DNA of 64,000 bases from Saccharomyces uvarum (GCA_947243795.1 OX365934.1:186001-250000); one strand, 5' to 3'; shown: positions 46,079-58,000, counted from the first letter of the stretch. Translations and numbers: made by a program. Notes: generated from the sequence alone by a model not told the origin.

Positions 46079-48139
46079 TCATTGAACCAAGTCACTATTC
46101 ATTTCTTCAAAACGAAGAATCTCGTCATTGGGATCCACCGGAGTATTCCCTCTGTCGGTCATGGCACTGAAGCCTCTTTTAGCAAGCGCTTCTACTATTT
46201 CCCCAACCGTAGATATCATCCCCGTAGGACCTTCATCAAAGACGCCGTTTGTTTCCACTTTATTCAACCATTCATATTCTTTTGGAATGCTTTCCAACTT
46301 CTCATATTTAGTCGCTCCCTCATCTGTTGCGTTCTGAATGGGTTCAATATCTTGAGGAAGACAATTGTCGTCACTGTCACCGTCACCGTCACCGTCATCA
46401 CCATTAAAATGGACGTCTATTAAATGATCGATTACGGGCCATCCGTACGCGTTAGGAAACTTTCTTCGAACTATGATGTTATTATGGGCATCTGGTTTCA
46501 AAGCAACGACAACCTTTCTCCATGACATCCCCTTGTGCCATCTTCTAGCAATAGTTTCTTCTAAATTTCGATACTTTGCGCGTTCTTTCTTTCTTGCAAA
46601 AAAAGCTTGAAGAAGAATATTCTTTTTATCGAAGAATCCATCCTCGATATTAAATTTAGATTGCGGAATATCATCTTCTGTATAGATCTTGTCATGAATA
46701 ATCACAGGATCTCTGGAATCCGGATCCATTATATATGCTTTTTCAGGTAATGGCGGCAAGAGGATTGAACTTGCAGATTCGAAAAAAGAAACTTTAGGAA
46801 TCTTTGAACCTTCTCCTGTAGGAAATTTTTGTGGCGCCCATATACTCAGCATTTTAGTCAAAGGTGAAATAAAATTCCTATTGAAAAAATCTCGGTTTTC
46901 AGTTACCGTAACATTGTTCATCGGAGGAGGTTTCCTGCTATTCTCTTTAAGCTTCTGTAATTGTTCTAAAATATTATCATAGTCTAAAAATAACAGTGAG
47001 GCTGTATACAATGGTACAATTCCATCATTGATGGCGTTTGCGTATACGGTTCTTCTTTTGAATCTACGCAAGATCTCCGTCAACGGCTCACCAGATAACA
47101 AATATAGTAGTGGTTTTCCCCCCTCGGATTCATTTTCTAAACCCAAATCTTGACCCGTCTTACCAATAACCCCAAATGATAGCAGTACTTTGATATAAGC
47201 TGGATTATCTGTGACAATACCTAAAAGTGGTGAGGCTAAAGTTATGAAATTTATTGGTTTTACTTTTTGGAAAAACCAAGGGTAAACCTCGTAAATGTAT
47301 GCAATCGAAAAAGCTTGGATCAGGCCACCCAATGAATGTCCTATAAAGGAAATTTTACAGACAGATTCATCGTACAGTTCTTGGATGATGTATTCAGCTA
47401 GGCGAGTACCTAAATACTTAACTCCCTTCTCAGTTTGACAAACGTTTCCCCTGTAGCCCTTTACGACAATTTGTTCATGAGGATAGTTTTTCTGAGCTTT
47501 GTATACTTGTTCCATGATATAAACTAGATCTGTAGACACATTAGAGTGCAAACCATGCGTTAAAACCACGAGATGCTTCTTTCTTTTCGGAGTTGTAATT
47601 TGAACAGGGAGGTTCCATAAATCCAAGGTGGTAAGCCTGTTTACTGTTAACCTAGGGCTATAGGAACCCAAATAAGATGGCAGATCGTGTGGATTTTCTA
47701 CCGACTCTCTGGTCGTGCCAATTGTGACTTCGTATGTAATGTTTGTATTCGTAGTGAACAATATTTGACTCATGATATCTGTAATCCATATGTACTGCTG
47801 CCTTATGTTATGTACCGAGAGCTCAGCAACGAAATCTTGTTGAGTTTGTACATTCGGTTCAAATTTTGGGTAGTCCACCGAAGCTACTATTTTTTGAGAA
47901 TGATGATACTCGGCAGTCTTAACATCACAATACAGCATGAATGGCCCCATGAGATATGCAGCTCTGTACGACAGCGGGTTCATATTCCTTACTTTTAGCC
48001 ATAAAGAGTCTAAATTCAAATCTGAGGGGATCGCTTCACCTTCATATAGATTATAGGTAATGACATATCTCTCCAGCTCACCTACCTTCACCGAGGACTT
48101 GTAGTGAAACAGAATTTCATTGGTTAGCGTAAGAGACAT
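46079..48139 (-). CDS. ROG1: Rog1 monoacylglycerol lipase-like protein
   Basis: A 686-residue serine hydrolase with a DUF676-type lipase domain. S. cerevisiae Rog1 is a lipase acting on monoacylglycerol; it was found through its link to GSK-3 (Rim11/Mck1). The N-terminal 180 residues are beta-rich. The alpha/beta hydrolase follows with HLVVLTHGLHSNVS as the oxyanion strand and the nucleophile Ser269 in IGHSLGGL. The acid and His are probably in the NAINDGIVPLYT region. A short Gly-Asp repeat (GDDGDGDGDSDDN) sits in the C-terminal part. The protein ends RFEEMNSDLVQ. No signal peptide; likely cytosolic or on lipid-droplet surfaces. Confidence 0.94.
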   Translation of the reverse strand: MSLTLTNEILFHYKSSVKVGELERYVITYNLYEGEAIPSDLNLDSLWLKVRNMNPLSYRAAYLMGPFMLYCDVKTAEYHHSQKIVASVDYPKFEPNVQTQQDFVAELSVHNIRQQYIWITDIMSQILFTTNTNITYEVTIGTTRESVENPHDLPSYLGSYSPRLTVNRLTTLDLWNLPVQITTPKRKKHLVVLTHGLHSNVSTDLVYIMEQVYKAQKNYPHEQIVVKGYRGNVCQTEKGVKYLGTRLAEYIIQELYDESVCKISFIGHSLGGLIQAFSIAYIYEVYPWFFQKVKPINFITLASPLLGIVTDNPAYIKVLLSFGVIGKTGQDLGLENESEGGKPLLYLLSGEPLTEILRRFKRRTVYANAINDGIVPLYTASLLFLDYDNILEQLQKLKENSRKPPPMNNVTVTENRDFFNRNFISPLTKMLSIWAPQKFPTGEGSKIPKVSFFESASSILLPPLPEKAYIMDPDSRDPVIIHDKIYTEDDIPQSKFNIEDGFFDKKNILLQAFFARKKERAKYRNLEETIARRWHKGMSWRKVVVALKPDAHNNIIVRRKFPNAYGWPVIDHLIDVHFNGDDGDGDGDSDDNCLPQDIEPIQNATDEGATKYEKLESIPKEYEWLNKVETNGVFDEGPTGMISTVGEIVEALAKRGFSAMTDRGNTPVDPNDEILRFEEMNSDLVQ
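46369..46404. repeat. Coding (GTCACC)n hexamer, Gly-Asp repeat in ROG1
   Basis: Tandem CACCGT hexamers read on the minus strand as GGTGAC codons, giving GDGDGD in the Rog1 C-terminal region. Confidence 0.8.
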
Positions 48140-48341
48140 TCTTGAAGCGCCACACGATTGCCCCTGTTTATGTTCATTTGCCTGAACTGTTGAGGGCGTA
48201 TAATTAACTCTAGCTAAATTTTACATATTTCGGGCATCTATTGTTCTGCGCCATTTGAGAACTAGCGCACACAATAGAAAAGAATAAATACAAGAGTATT
48301 AATTACAATGTAATATTTACATGATACAGAAACGTACGTAG

Positions 48342-49580
48342 TTAGTTACTTGCCAATAGTTCTTTCGCTCTTTCAGTGCTGTCATAGTTAGTCATGGCCT
48401 CGATAACTTCATCCAATCTTTCCCCGGATAATACGCCTGGTAGATCCAATAAAGTGAACCCGCATCTATGATCGGTGATTCTATTCTGTGGGAAATTGTA
48501 CGTTCTGATTTTGTCAGACCTATTCGTACTGGAAACCTGACTCTTACGTGCATTTCTTTCCTTTTCCTCCTTTTCCAACCTTTCCTTTTCCGCAAGCCTT
48601 GCTCTTAAGATTGTAAATGCCTTAGCTTTGTTTTTATGTTGCGATCTTTCATCTTGCATGGAAACAACGATGCCTGAGGGGATATGGGTTAATCTGACCG
48701 CGGAATCTGTTGTGTTCACATGCTGTCCCCCCTTACCACTTGCACGCATGATGTCAATTCTAATTTCACCTGGTTTGAATGTTCTTTCATAGGCATCAAT
48801 GGACTTGGCAGATTCGTCACCCATCTGGGGTAGTACAATCACGGCCGCAGTGGATGTATGCGTTCTTCCCTTGGTCTCCGTACTGGGGATTCTTTGTACT
48901 CTATGAACACCTGCTTCAAACCTCAACCGATCATAAGATCCAGGCTCCTCGATACTAAGAATAGCATCGATAATGCCTGATCCACTGTCGTTTTCGTTTT
49001 TCGATATAATTCGATATTTCCATTTTTTGTTATTAGCATAGCCAATATACATATCCAACAAGTTTTGAGCAAAAATCATTGCCTCAATTCCGCCTACCCC
49101 TGGTCGAAGTTCCAATAAGCTTGGCTTTTCTGCAAACGGATGTGGCGGAAGAAGTTTGTTTATTAGTCTTGACGAAGTTGTTTCATATTTCGGGACCAGT
49201 TCCACGTATTCTTGTTCAGCCTCAGCCCTTAATGATGGATCGGACGCAATCATCTCTTTTAGCCCTTTTAATTCACTTAGTTTTTCCTTGTATTCAGCAA
49301 ATGCGTCGGTTAGGGCCGATAATTTGGCATGATGCTTCTGCTTATTCACGTCGAAGTGAATACCGCTAGAAAGATCCTTATCGAGTTCCTTTAATTCAGC
49401 CTCGTACTTTTCAGCCTGCTTAACGAGCAGTGGGGATAGCTCCGAGTGCTGTGTTGTGATCTCATTGCTTTGGGAGTTTAAAGCAGTTGATGTCAGTCGT
49501 ACGAGCAAGGGCGACTTACATCCCGACGAAATACCCTTGGCTATCGACCTTGAGGGGAATTGGAACTTTGAAAGCCACAT
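48342..49580 (-). CDS. MRF1: Mrf1 mitochondrial peptide-chain release factor 1
   Basis: A 412-residue class I release factor that reads UAA and UAG on mitochondrial ribosomes and releases the nascent chain. The N-terminus ([23 protein letters not shown]) is basic and hydroxylated, a good mitochondrial presequence. The coiled domain and the RF1 family region [24 protein letters not shown] follow. The GGQ catalytic loop ([25 protein letters not shown]) has Gln286, the residue methylated by Mtq1. The C-terminal [19 protein letters not shown] is the usual signature. It is one residue shorter than S. cerevisiae Mrf1. It lies in tandem with ROG1 and GPI10 on the minus strand. Confidence 0.97.
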   Translation of the reverse strand: MWLSKFQFPSRSIAKGISSGCKSPLLVRLTSTALNSQSNEITTQHSELSPLLVKQAEKYEAELKELDKDLSSGIHFDVNKQKHHAKLSALTDAFAEYKEKLSELKGLKEMIASDPSLRAEAEQEYVELVPKYETTSSRLINKLLPPHPFAEKPSLLELRPGVGGIEAMIFAQNLLDMYIGYANNKKWKYRIISKNENDSGSGIIDAILSIEEPGSYDRLRFEAGVHRVQRIPSTETKGRTHTSTAAVIVLPQMGDESAKSIDAYERTFKPGEIRIDIMRASGKGGQHVNTTDSAVRLTHIPSGIVVSMQDERSQHKNKAKAFTILRARLAEKERLEKEEKERNARKSQVSSTNRSDKIRTYNFPQNRITDHRCGFTLLDLPGVLSGERLDEVIEAMTNYDSTERAKELLASN

Positions 49581-49948
49581 TTCTGCATTAATGGGATATA
49601 CAACTACCTTTTTATAATCTTGTACATTTGTGTGGTGTTAAACATTGTATTATCACTCGCCATTAATGTTTTGTATTTCACTGTCCGAGCGAGCAAATCC
49701 TTGTGGCAGAAGTGTTTTATATTTTACTACAATTATTATTACAGAGGACACAAGTCAGATAGTGACTTATGTGGTTCAAGACGGCTCATTTATCCTGCAA
49801 GGTATATATTTATATCTTATGTGCTTGACGTTGCATTTAATATGTCGTGCTAAATAAAAGTGTTGGTGATTATGTTGCTCCTTCAAGCACTAAAGTGTTT
49901 CTGGTTCAATTCTATGATAAACCATACTTGGAGAATAAACAAGTACAT
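49581..49948. other. MRF1 promoter / GPI10 3' region
   Basis: 368 bp, AT-rich. A B-box-like GGTTCAATTC at about 49899 has no surrounding tRNA fold. Nothing else recognised. Confidence 0.6.
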
Positions 49949-51799
49949 TTAGCTTTTCACTACCGACGTATCTTTAACATCAAAAGGTAGTTTATAGTAA
50001 ACAATTATGTCACCTGATCTTCTTGAGTCCCAATGTGCAAGGGAATTGAAAAACCTATTGTATTCGACATAAGATGAATCCTTCAGAAAATCTTTCAGGA
50101 AAGCGTTTTCCATGTGCTCGAAGACAACCAAATATGTTGGCCATTCATGGCTGAATGTTTTGGATGGACTTCTTAGGTTTTTACGGAATATCGGTGGGAA
50201 ATGTCTATAAATGAACGTGGATATATTTTCATACAAATGGTCACTTTCATCCATATAAGCCTCAAGCTTTGAAGAGGCTTTTGGGTCTTCGAGTAGATGC
50301 AATGGAGGGTCGCAAGTAATTGACCACAGATCTGAAATATCATTCCTGTGTAGATAACTTTGGCCAGGTGTTGAATGACAGGGCATTATAAATCCCAAGC
50401 TATCTATTTCAGGCTCTTCGTGCAGAAACTTCATGACTTCGATGGACCCTGATTCGTGGAATGTATTCAACAGTAATGCAGCAAATACTGATATAAAGGG
50501 AACTAGCCAGAGTAAAGGTTTTAAGCTAGTCAGCTTCTTTCCATACACCGTATTAAGTCTTGATAAACCAAATGATGATACTAGTATAAAGAGCGGCTGT
50601 AATGGAAAAATGAACCTAAATTCTTTATGAGGTAAGCTGGAGTATACTACCAGGTTCAACAAAATAATACAATTTACCTGGAAAAACGGATTTAAGTACC
50701 AGTTGGGAAACCTTTTCTTGCTGAGTTGGGAAAAAAATCCAAATATGAAAACAGGAATAGATGCGCCTAGTATAATGGGTAGGCTTTGAAGAATATGGAA
50801 GTGCCAAGGAGCTACCCCATAAAATTTCGCCAATGGTGTTGTAAAATTGAATTTTAGAAAGCGGAAGATCGGGAAGGTCAGTTCCCCATAAAAATACATA
50901 TCAATAATGGTATTCGCAATGAATACTAGCGAAAACGATCGAATAACTTTCGATAGTGTGACAAACAGTAAGTGGTACTGCTTCTTGGATACCAAACTTA
51001 GCAGTAAGAAAAGGCCGGGAACTATCCAGATGAGACCATTGCTAGGCCTTTGCAAACATGCCAAAAATGCAAAAATAAGCGCTTTTGTAAACGATGATTC
51101 TTTCACCCTTTGCCCCCCTGTCCAATCCCAATGGTAAAGCGCAATAGAAGTGAGCACCATTTCAAAAGAGTTGATAAATGTCCTCGTAATGAAAAAGCAA
51201 TTGAAAAAGTTTGTTAAGTTTAGAAGCAGGGCAAATTTCGTAATTTCAGACAAACCACTAACTCCCTTCTCTTCTTCCTCGTCCTTCTTCTTATCAAGTG
51301 TCAATAAATATATTTTCTGAACAAATCTTATGATATAATATTCTCCGGTGGATGCTAGTACAGCCATAATAATTTTTGGTGCATATATCACGCCGTAGTA
51401 TTCAAATGACCGTGAGGCATCCAACGGAAGTCTTTGTAAGTCTTGTGCAATCTGCCAGGTTAATTTGTATTTTGGTAGGGTTAGAATAAGTAAATCGGAA
51501 CCTATTGTTGAAAGAGCTCTAAGGGTGTAATGAAGAATGACTGCCGATAGTGAAACCAATCTGTAAGTTAACTCAAAGATCATTGGAAACATATAGCTAC
51601 GAACTCCAAATTTCCATTCCCAAGTGAGTTCCCCGTATTTAAAAGCCTTCCAGTGCGCAGGTTCTAACGCTTGCCAAAACTCATCTGCTTGAAAGAAGGT
51701 TCTTGTCAAAGCTGCGTTCAGTACTCTGAAAGCTAAGAATATCCAAAAGAGTGGGGCTCTTCTTGCTTCTTGCTTCGTCCTATTGGATTTATGAGGCAT
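49949..51799 (-). CDS. GPI10: Gpi10 alpha-1,2-mannosyltransferase (GPI anchor)
   Basis: A 616-residue ER membrane mannosyltransferase of family GT22 (PIG-B). It adds the third mannose to the GPI anchor precursor. I start at ATG 51799 (MPHKSNRTKQEARRAPLF), which gives the S. cerevisiae length; the frame extends three codons to a TTG. The family hallmark in the first lumenal loop is FFQADEFWQALEPAH, with the catalytic acidic pair (DE). Then come many membrane segments and LPHKEFRFIFPLQPLF, the conserved HKExRF motif of GT22. The C-terminal third is a lumenal domain (GFIMPCHSTPGQSYLHR). It is divergent from HUL5 across only 234 bp. Confidence 0.96.
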   Translation of the reverse strand: MPHKSNRTKQEARRAPLFWIFLAFRVLNAALTRTFFQADEFWQALEPAHWKAFKYGELTWEWKFGVRSYMFPMIFELTYRLVSLSAVILHYTLRALSTIGSDLLILTLPKYKLTWQIAQDLQRLPLDASRSFEYYGVIYAPKIIMAVLASTGEYYIIRFVQKIYLLTLDKKKDEEEEKGVSGLSEITKFALLLNLTNFFNCFFITRTFINSFEMVLTSIALYHWDWTGGQRVKESSFTKALIFAFLACLQRPSNGLIWIVPGLFLLLSLVSKKQYHLLFVTLSKVIRSFSLVFIANTIIDMYFYGELTFPIFRFLKFNFTTPLAKFYGVAPWHFHILQSLPIILGASIPVFIFGFFSQLSKKRFPNWYLNPFFQVNCIILLNLVVYSSLPHKEFRFIFPLQPLFILVSSFGLSRLNTVYGKKLTSLKPLLWLVPFISVFAALLLNTFHESGSIEVMKFLHEEPEIDSLGFIMPCHSTPGQSYLHRNDISDLWSITCDPPLHLLEDPKASSKLEAYMDESDHLYENISTFIYRHFPPIFRKNLRSPSKTFSHEWPTYLVVFEHMENAFLKDFLKDSSYVEYNRFFNSLAHWDSRRSGDIIVYYKLPFDVKDTSVVKS

Positions 51800-51977
51800 T
51801 TTGAACAAGTGGTACGCTTAGCTGCTCAATCCTTTCTTATTTCGACAACTCTTTCCTTTTTTTATCGTGACTGTATAATTAAAGGCTTAAATTTTACACA
51901 CCTTAAAAGCTCGCCTTTTCCGCATTATATTGATCTCTCTTACACTTTTAAGGATGACTGATATAAGCTATCTCGTA

Positions 51978-51986
51978 GGTGGCGAA
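51978..51986 (+). promoter_or_regulatory. PACE-like (Rpn4) box before HUL5
   Basis: GGTGGCGAA differs by one base from the proteasome-associated control element GGTGGCAAA and keeps its GGTGGC core. It is 48 bp before the ATG of a proteasome-linked ligase. Confidence 0.45.
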
Positions 51987-52033
51987 CGCTATAATCTAGT
52001 TGAAGTGGCTTTCCAAGCATAGAGATTTCAAAG

Positions 52034-54775
52034 ATGTTAAACTTTACTGGCCAAACGAGGAGAAGAAATGTCAATTTAGGGAACAGAACTCGAAATACAA
52101 AAAAGGACTTACTGGAAAAGACCAAAAGGGAACGAGAAAGAAGAGCCCAAGATAAACTTAAAGAGGATGCAAGTAGAACTGTCCAAAAGTATGTTAGAAG
52201 ATATTTTGCTAACGTGAAATTTTTCAAGACAGCTTTTACGAATGCGCAACTAATCCATATGATACCAGCTTATGGGGGCAAATTGATCAATTATATTTCC
52301 CGAGATGATCTGCAGCAATTACTGATTCTATCTCATGATTTCTTGTCCACCTACCCCAGTTCTTTGGGTAATGTACAGCTATTGAGCTTGTTAAAACTAT
52401 ACCAAGATGATACACTAGTGATGCAAACTATAAGCGATTTGAACGTAAACTACCCCACCATTGACGAGTTTTTAGACAGTGTATCAGCCTGTTTGCGCCA
52501 AACTTCCTTATCAAGTTATTCTGTGGCTTTAAAGCTAGCAGATATTATAAAGATGTGGGGAGTAATGGACACAAATGCTTCGGTAAACATTTTTTCAATA
52601 CCAATAGGGTCCTCTGAAAAGCGACCATTTGTATTAGAATTCTACTGCCTGCTCGCAGAAAGAAATCTTTTGCCCAAATTTATCGATTCAGATCCGACAT
52701 TATGGGATAACATGGCGAGGGCGTATTCACATTCCAGGGAAGCAGGCCAAACAAATATTGCCAAACTGCTCATCCCTAATTTCAGTCACTATGTTTCTTC
52801 ATCAATCCTGCCTAATGATAACTACTATGTATTGAAGTTTTATGAAAAGGCATTTATAGATGAAGTGATAGCTGCTACAAAAGATTACGTTTCCGATGAA
52901 CGCCACGTTAGAAACCTGATGCGTTACATTGCAAGCTCGCCCAATCAAAGTTGTAAGAACTCCGTTCTGATCACTTTACTTTCAAACAAGAACTTTGTTA
53001 GAAGACTCTCGTGGGAATTCTTTCACACTAAGTTCAACGCTACCAAAACGGAAGCACATCCACTGTTTTCCGTTTTAGCACAGCTAATTGACATGCACCT
53101 TTTAATATCTACTGATCGGGAATTATTGGATTATGAGTCAGTAATACCTATTGAAGAATTAAAGAAATTCACATCCATTTTGAAGGATTTTTCCTTTCGA
53201 CAATATTGGGAATTACTTGAAACTGAAAGAAACCTCATGTTAAGGGAGGCAGTGCCCCTTTTAAACAAAATATACGAAAGAGACTCTAGGCTGCACTTTT
53301 TATCCACAGAAGATAGTTCAGCTTATTGGGAAAACTCTGACAAACAGTTTTTGAATTTGAGGTTTTATGAAGAATTGCAAGAGTATGAAGATTTGTATAG
53401 AGAGCGTTTAGAACAAGAGGAGGATGAGGAGGATGAGGATATGGAAAAGGAATTTGATTTCGAGACTGAAAGGCGCTCGTTCAAGTCTTTGCTGTTAAAT
53501 AAAATGAAAAAGAGGATGAAATCGTCATTACGTTTCCGGAAGTTAGAAATACTTTTAGGACTGCCGTTCTTCATTCCTTTTGAAGAAAGGGTAGACTTGT
53601 TTTACATGTTCATTGCACTTGACAAAAGACGTTTATCCTTGGATGATGATCACAACTTGATGAATACGTTTGCACCTTGGGCTTCGACTGGCATGAGAAA
53701 ACAGTCTGCTATTATCTCCAGAGAAAATGTTTTAGATGACGCCTTCAATGCGTTTAACTCTATAGGAGAAAGGTTCAAAGCATCCTTAGATGTTACGTTT
53801 GTCAATGAATTTGGCGAAGAGGCTGGTATTGATGGTGGTGGTATCACTAAAGAATTTTTAACTAATGTAACTGAAGAAGGATTTAAAGATCCAAAACACG
53901 AATTATTTCAAACAAACGATCATTATGACTTATATCCCTCCGTTGTATATGACGCTTCAAAACTAAAGTATATATGGTTCCTCGGAAAGATTGTGGGCAA
54001 ATGTCTATATGAACACGTTCTGATAGATGTGTCTTTTGCTGATTTTTTCTTAAAGAAATTATTAAACTACTCGAACGGGTTCTTATCTTCCTTTTCAGAT
54101 CTCGGAAGTTATGATTCAGTACTGTATAGTAATCTGGTCAAATTATTGAATATGTCCGCAGATGAAATTAAATCTCTTGATTTAACATTTGAAATCGATG
54201 AGCCCAAGAGTCCTGCGAAAGTAGTTGATTTGATTCCAAATGGTTCGAAAACATATGTTACCAAAGGCAATGTTCTATTGTACATTACTAAAGTAACAGA
54301 CTACAAATTAAATAGAAGATGTTTCAAACCCGTTTCAGCGTTTCACGGAGGGCTAAGTGTAATTATTGCTCCACACTGGATGGAAATGTTTAATTCTATA
54401 GAACTACAAATGTTGATATCAGGCGAAAGAGACAATATTGATTTGAGTGACTTGAAATCTAACACAGAATACGGGGGCTATACAGCAGACGATCAGACAA
54501 TTGTAGATTTTTGGGAGGTTTTGAATGAGTTTGAATTTGAAGAGAAACTGAGCTTTTTAAAATTTGTCACATCCGTTCCTCAGGCTCCGTTGCAGGGGTT
54601 CAAGGCATTGGATCCAAAATTCGGTATAAGAAATGCCGGGACAGAGAAATATAGGCTACCTACAGCATCTACCTGCGTTAATTTGTTGAAGCTTCCAGAT
54701 TACAGAAATAAAAAGATTTTAAAAGAAAAGTTATTGTACGCAATAAATTCGGGTGCTAGGTTTGATTTATCTTAA
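52034..54775 (+). CDS. HUL5: Hul5 HECT ubiquitin ligase
   Basis: A 913-residue HECT E3/E4 enzyme. Hul5 associates with the proteasome, extends ubiquitin chains opposite the deubiquitinase Ubp6, and acts on misfolded cytosolic proteins after heat shock. The basic N-terminus with an IQ-like helix (ASRTVQKYVRRYFANVKF) suits proteasome binding, then a helical middle, an acidic stretch at about 458-470 (EQEEDEEDEDMEKEF), and the HECT domain from about 560: FVNEFGEEAGIDGGGITKEF, FLGKIVGKCLYEHVLIDVSFADFFL, and the catalytic Cys881 in LPTASTCVNLLKLP. Length is close to the 910 of S. cerevisiae. The ATG at 52034 gives MLNFTGQTRRRNVNLG. It converges on YGL140C. Confidence 0.96.
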   Translation: MLNFTGQTRRRNVNLGNRTRNTKKDLLEKTKRERERRAQDKLKEDASRTVQKYVRRYFANVKFFKTAFTNAQLIHMIPAYGGKLINYISRDDLQQLLILSHDFLSTYPSSLGNVQLLSLLKLYQDDTLVMQTISDLNVNYPTIDEFLDSVSACLRQTSLSSYSVALKLADIIKMWGVMDTNASVNIFSIPIGSSEKRPFVLEFYCLLAERNLLPKFIDSDPTLWDNMARAYSHSREAGQTNIAKLLIPNFSHYVSSSILPNDNYYVLKFYEKAFIDEVIAATKDYVSDERHVRNLMRYIASSPNQSCKNSVLITLLSNKNFVRRLSWEFFHTKFNATKTEAHPLFSVLAQLIDMHLLISTDRELLDYESVIPIEELKKFTSILKDFSFRQYWELLETERNLMLREAVPLLNKIYERDSRLHFLSTEDSSAYWENSDKQFLNLRFYEELQEYEDLYRERLEQEEDEEDEDMEKEFDFETERRSFKSLLLNKMKKRMKSSLRFRKLEILLGLPFFIPFEERVDLFYMFIALDKRRLSLDDDHNLMNTFAPWASTGMRKQSAIISRENVLDDAFNAFNSIGERFKASLDVTFVNEFGEEAGIDGGGITKEFLTNVTEEGFKDPKHELFQTNDHYDLYPSVVYDASKLKYIWFLGKIVGKCLYEHVLIDVSFADFFLKKLLNYSNGFLSSFSDLGSYDSVLYSNLVKLLNMSADEIKSLDLTFEIDEPKSPAKVVDLIPNGSKTYVTKGNVLLYITKVTDYKLNRRCFKPVSAFHGGLSVIIAPHWMEMFNSIELQMLISGERDNIDLSDLKSNTEYGGYTADDQTIVDFWEVLNEFEFEEKLSFLKFVTSVPQAPLQGFKALDPKFGIRNAGTEKYRLPTASTCVNLLKLPDYRNKKILKEKLLYAINSGARFDLS

Positions 54776-55060
54776 TCATTAGAAAGCCAGACGCAATAGT
54801 TAGGCTATATGCAATTTTTTAGATTTTTATACACCATAGAAAAGGTAACTATACACATAAATGCAAACACTATTTTAAATTATGTTTCATCTGAAATCTT
54901 TTATTGCAAATACCTGTCCTTTTCAGAGCTAAAAGAAGTCAAAGAAAACGAAACAAGAACAAAAAATAAAAAAAACGTTTGTCAAAAACATCTGGTTAGG
55001 AAATCAAACCAAGTATGAATATTAAGTTTATAAATATATACACTATAGTTCAGCGTGATC

Positions 55061-58000
55061 TTAGTCCTTCTTGTCTTTCATGTGACTCAACACCATTTTC
55101 AAAGCTAATGGCAAATCGTCATCGGAGCTTTCATCGTCATCTAAGTAACTAGGGTCGGCGTTACCAAGGGTGCTATGTCTGCTTAAGCTTGGCAATTGAC
55201 CGGAAGTAGAGGCTATAGAAAATGCCCTATTTCTAAATGTCTTTGGTAAGCCATCTGAATTTTGCCCTGCCTTATGAGATGCGATCCGTGATAAATTCAA
55301 AGCTGTCCGATTCTCACTCTCCTCATATGCCATGGGTTGTTCAGGTTCATAACTTCCTATAGAATCAGGAGAGATTTGAGATTCGTTTGAACTTTGCGAA
55401 CTTTCGTTTTCTTCCGAGATAACAGAAGTGCCATCGAATGGAGTTGTATTACGCCATGCCTTTCTGGGTTTACTCTTCCCGTTGATAAAGTCATCGAAAC
55501 CTGTAACCGCCTCTGCAGCCCAATCTTCATAGAGCGGACGTGATAAAAATCCGTACTTAAACTCATTTACACCAACCAAAATTTTGGTTAAGTTTAACAG
55601 CTCCTCAATGTATTCGATAATTTCTTCTGATGCAGCGCTTGATGCGTTCCAACTTAAAAATTTTTCCTTTAAAACGTATTCGTGAGGACTAGCCGTTGTA
55701 TTCCCCTTCCCTCTTCTATTGATTTTCATAATCAAACCATCGTTGTCGTCATCATCTTCATCATCTTCATCATCAAAATAGCTCTTTTTATCGAGCCTTT
55801 TTGCTCCATCAGATAAGCTTGATATTTGTCCTGGATATCTTATCCGTAACGTTTGACGTACTTTATTGATCAATCTTCTATGAGCAATTCTTGCACTTGG
55901 CAAAAATTGAGGTAACGGGGTCTTATTTATAAATGCCTCTTGAAGTGCTCTCATTAAACAGGAAATGCTTCCAACCATTTGACGTCTATATGGGTAGACA
56001 AGACTGTTAAACTCTTCAATAACTGCACTTCCATTTTGTTTTCTCAACAGAGAAATTGTATCTATCCTTTCTATAATCTGCTTCTGTATGAATATCACTT
56101 GAGTGAAGACATTTTCTAATTCGGTGTATTCACCCTTCAATCTCGGTTCTTGTCTGGTCAATCCTTTGTAAGCTGTAGCGCGCGCCAATGCCTCTTTAGC
56201 ACTTGTTGATATTTTTTCGATTCTTTTATATTTATCTTCGGTCATACTGTTAACGACCTGCTCTCCTTCCAACCCAGTGGCATAAAGAAGCTCCATTTCC
56301 GATATACAACCGCAAACAAACGAAATTTCTTCATTCAACTGTTCTCGTGCTTTCAATGGGAAGAAGAACACCTGAACTATCAGCGCCACTCCCCCACCGT
56401 ACCCAACAGCTAAACATCTCTTAGCAAAACTTGTCAAAATATCATCCTGGGAAGGAAGGATTGCCGCAAGCATAACAATATAGATACTAATAATTTCAAT
56501 GATTGCGGCCTTCACATAGGGTGAACCTAATAAATAGTAAAACCCAGGAACGGCCCCAAACACTGTAATGACAGTTTCCAGATATGGATTAGTTTGATTA
56601 ACACCAGCAACATAAGATAAGTACCCCCAGGCGGCTCCATAAATGACACCTACAGCACGAAGGAAGAAAACCCAGAAGGTTCCACCTACGGAAGGCTCCA
56701 AACAAAGTATACAAACGAAACCAACCCAGGTACCACGATAATCTATGTACCAGTGCCTTGTCTTTGGAATGAACATAGGGAAAGAAGCTAGCATCAATGC
56801 AATGGCTACTTGAAAAGCAAATCTGAAATGAGGACGCGATACTTTGCAAAAATCGTCAACTGAAATCAGCATTGACATGAATGAAAATCTAGCGCGCTTT
56901 TTGGAGCTGTTTCTAGTCCCAAATGTGGTTGTTTTCGTCAAAGACAAAGCAGGAGAAAAGGAAGAAGTAGAGGAAGAAGAAGAATTTCTCTTCGGTTCAC
57001 TTGTTATCGGCAGATCCAAAGAAGCGTCATATTTTGGAAAATTTCTGTTTGAAGAAACTTTTTGGGACAAAAGTTGATTCTCTTCGTAATCTGGCCTTCT
57101 GATGACTGTATCATGAGCGAAACCATTAGTGGCAGCATTCAAAGTACCTTTTAATGTATCATTTTCTGTCACCGAGTTTCTATCACCTTTTAACCAAATA
57201 GAAAACGTTTCATAGTTTGTTAATACTAAAAACCAAAGCCTTTTTCCTCTTAGGAAACCTTTCTTCTCTTGTATCTGTCTCTTTACTAAAATATCTTTAA
57301 CGGACTCCATGATGGTCAAAGTTGAGTTCGCAGTTTGCCTAAAGTTTAGCAAAAAACTTGACAGTAGAAACATTTCATCACTGGGACTCATAATATCAAT
57401 ATCAAGTCCTAACATTTCTGACTTGAATTTTGATTTACATTCCTCTAATGCGTTCTTCAAATCATTAATCTTATTTTGGATGTCAACATCATTCGGCAGA
57501 TTATTAGCGTTATTGTTGAAAGTTGGAAAGTTACCGTCTTTAAACATTGAGCAAGAGTGAACTCTTGAAACCTTCACATCAAATGCATGAGCAAGCACTA
57601 ACTTCGCCATATACATGCATTCACTCATTGTTCGATGTAAGCTGTAAATTACTGGATGTAACTTGTCAATAACCTTTAACAATTTTTCAGCATTTGCAAA
57701 ACTGATTTCCTTGTTTTTCGGAAGCGTTAACGCTGCAACATCGTCAGACTTGAGCTTGTTATCATTCCTTGCTAACAAGATGAATTCTAATTGACATGTA
57801 TTGACAAGCCCATTAATGTAAACTGTTAAATTTTCCAAAGTGGAGATAATTGGTTTCAGTTTAGTTGGTGATATATAAGCATAAGTGAACTCATAAATAC
57901 ATTCATGAAGGACCAATCGGCAATTGCTTACTTTTGAGGCAATTGATGTTTTCATTTTTAGAAGCTTACCTAGCGAAACGGGATCCCTGCTGTACAACTG

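Noticed and set aside
49895-49925. B-box-like GGTTCAATTC, possible tRNA
   Set aside because: The flanking bases do not form a T-arm or acceptor stem, and there is no A box at the right distance.
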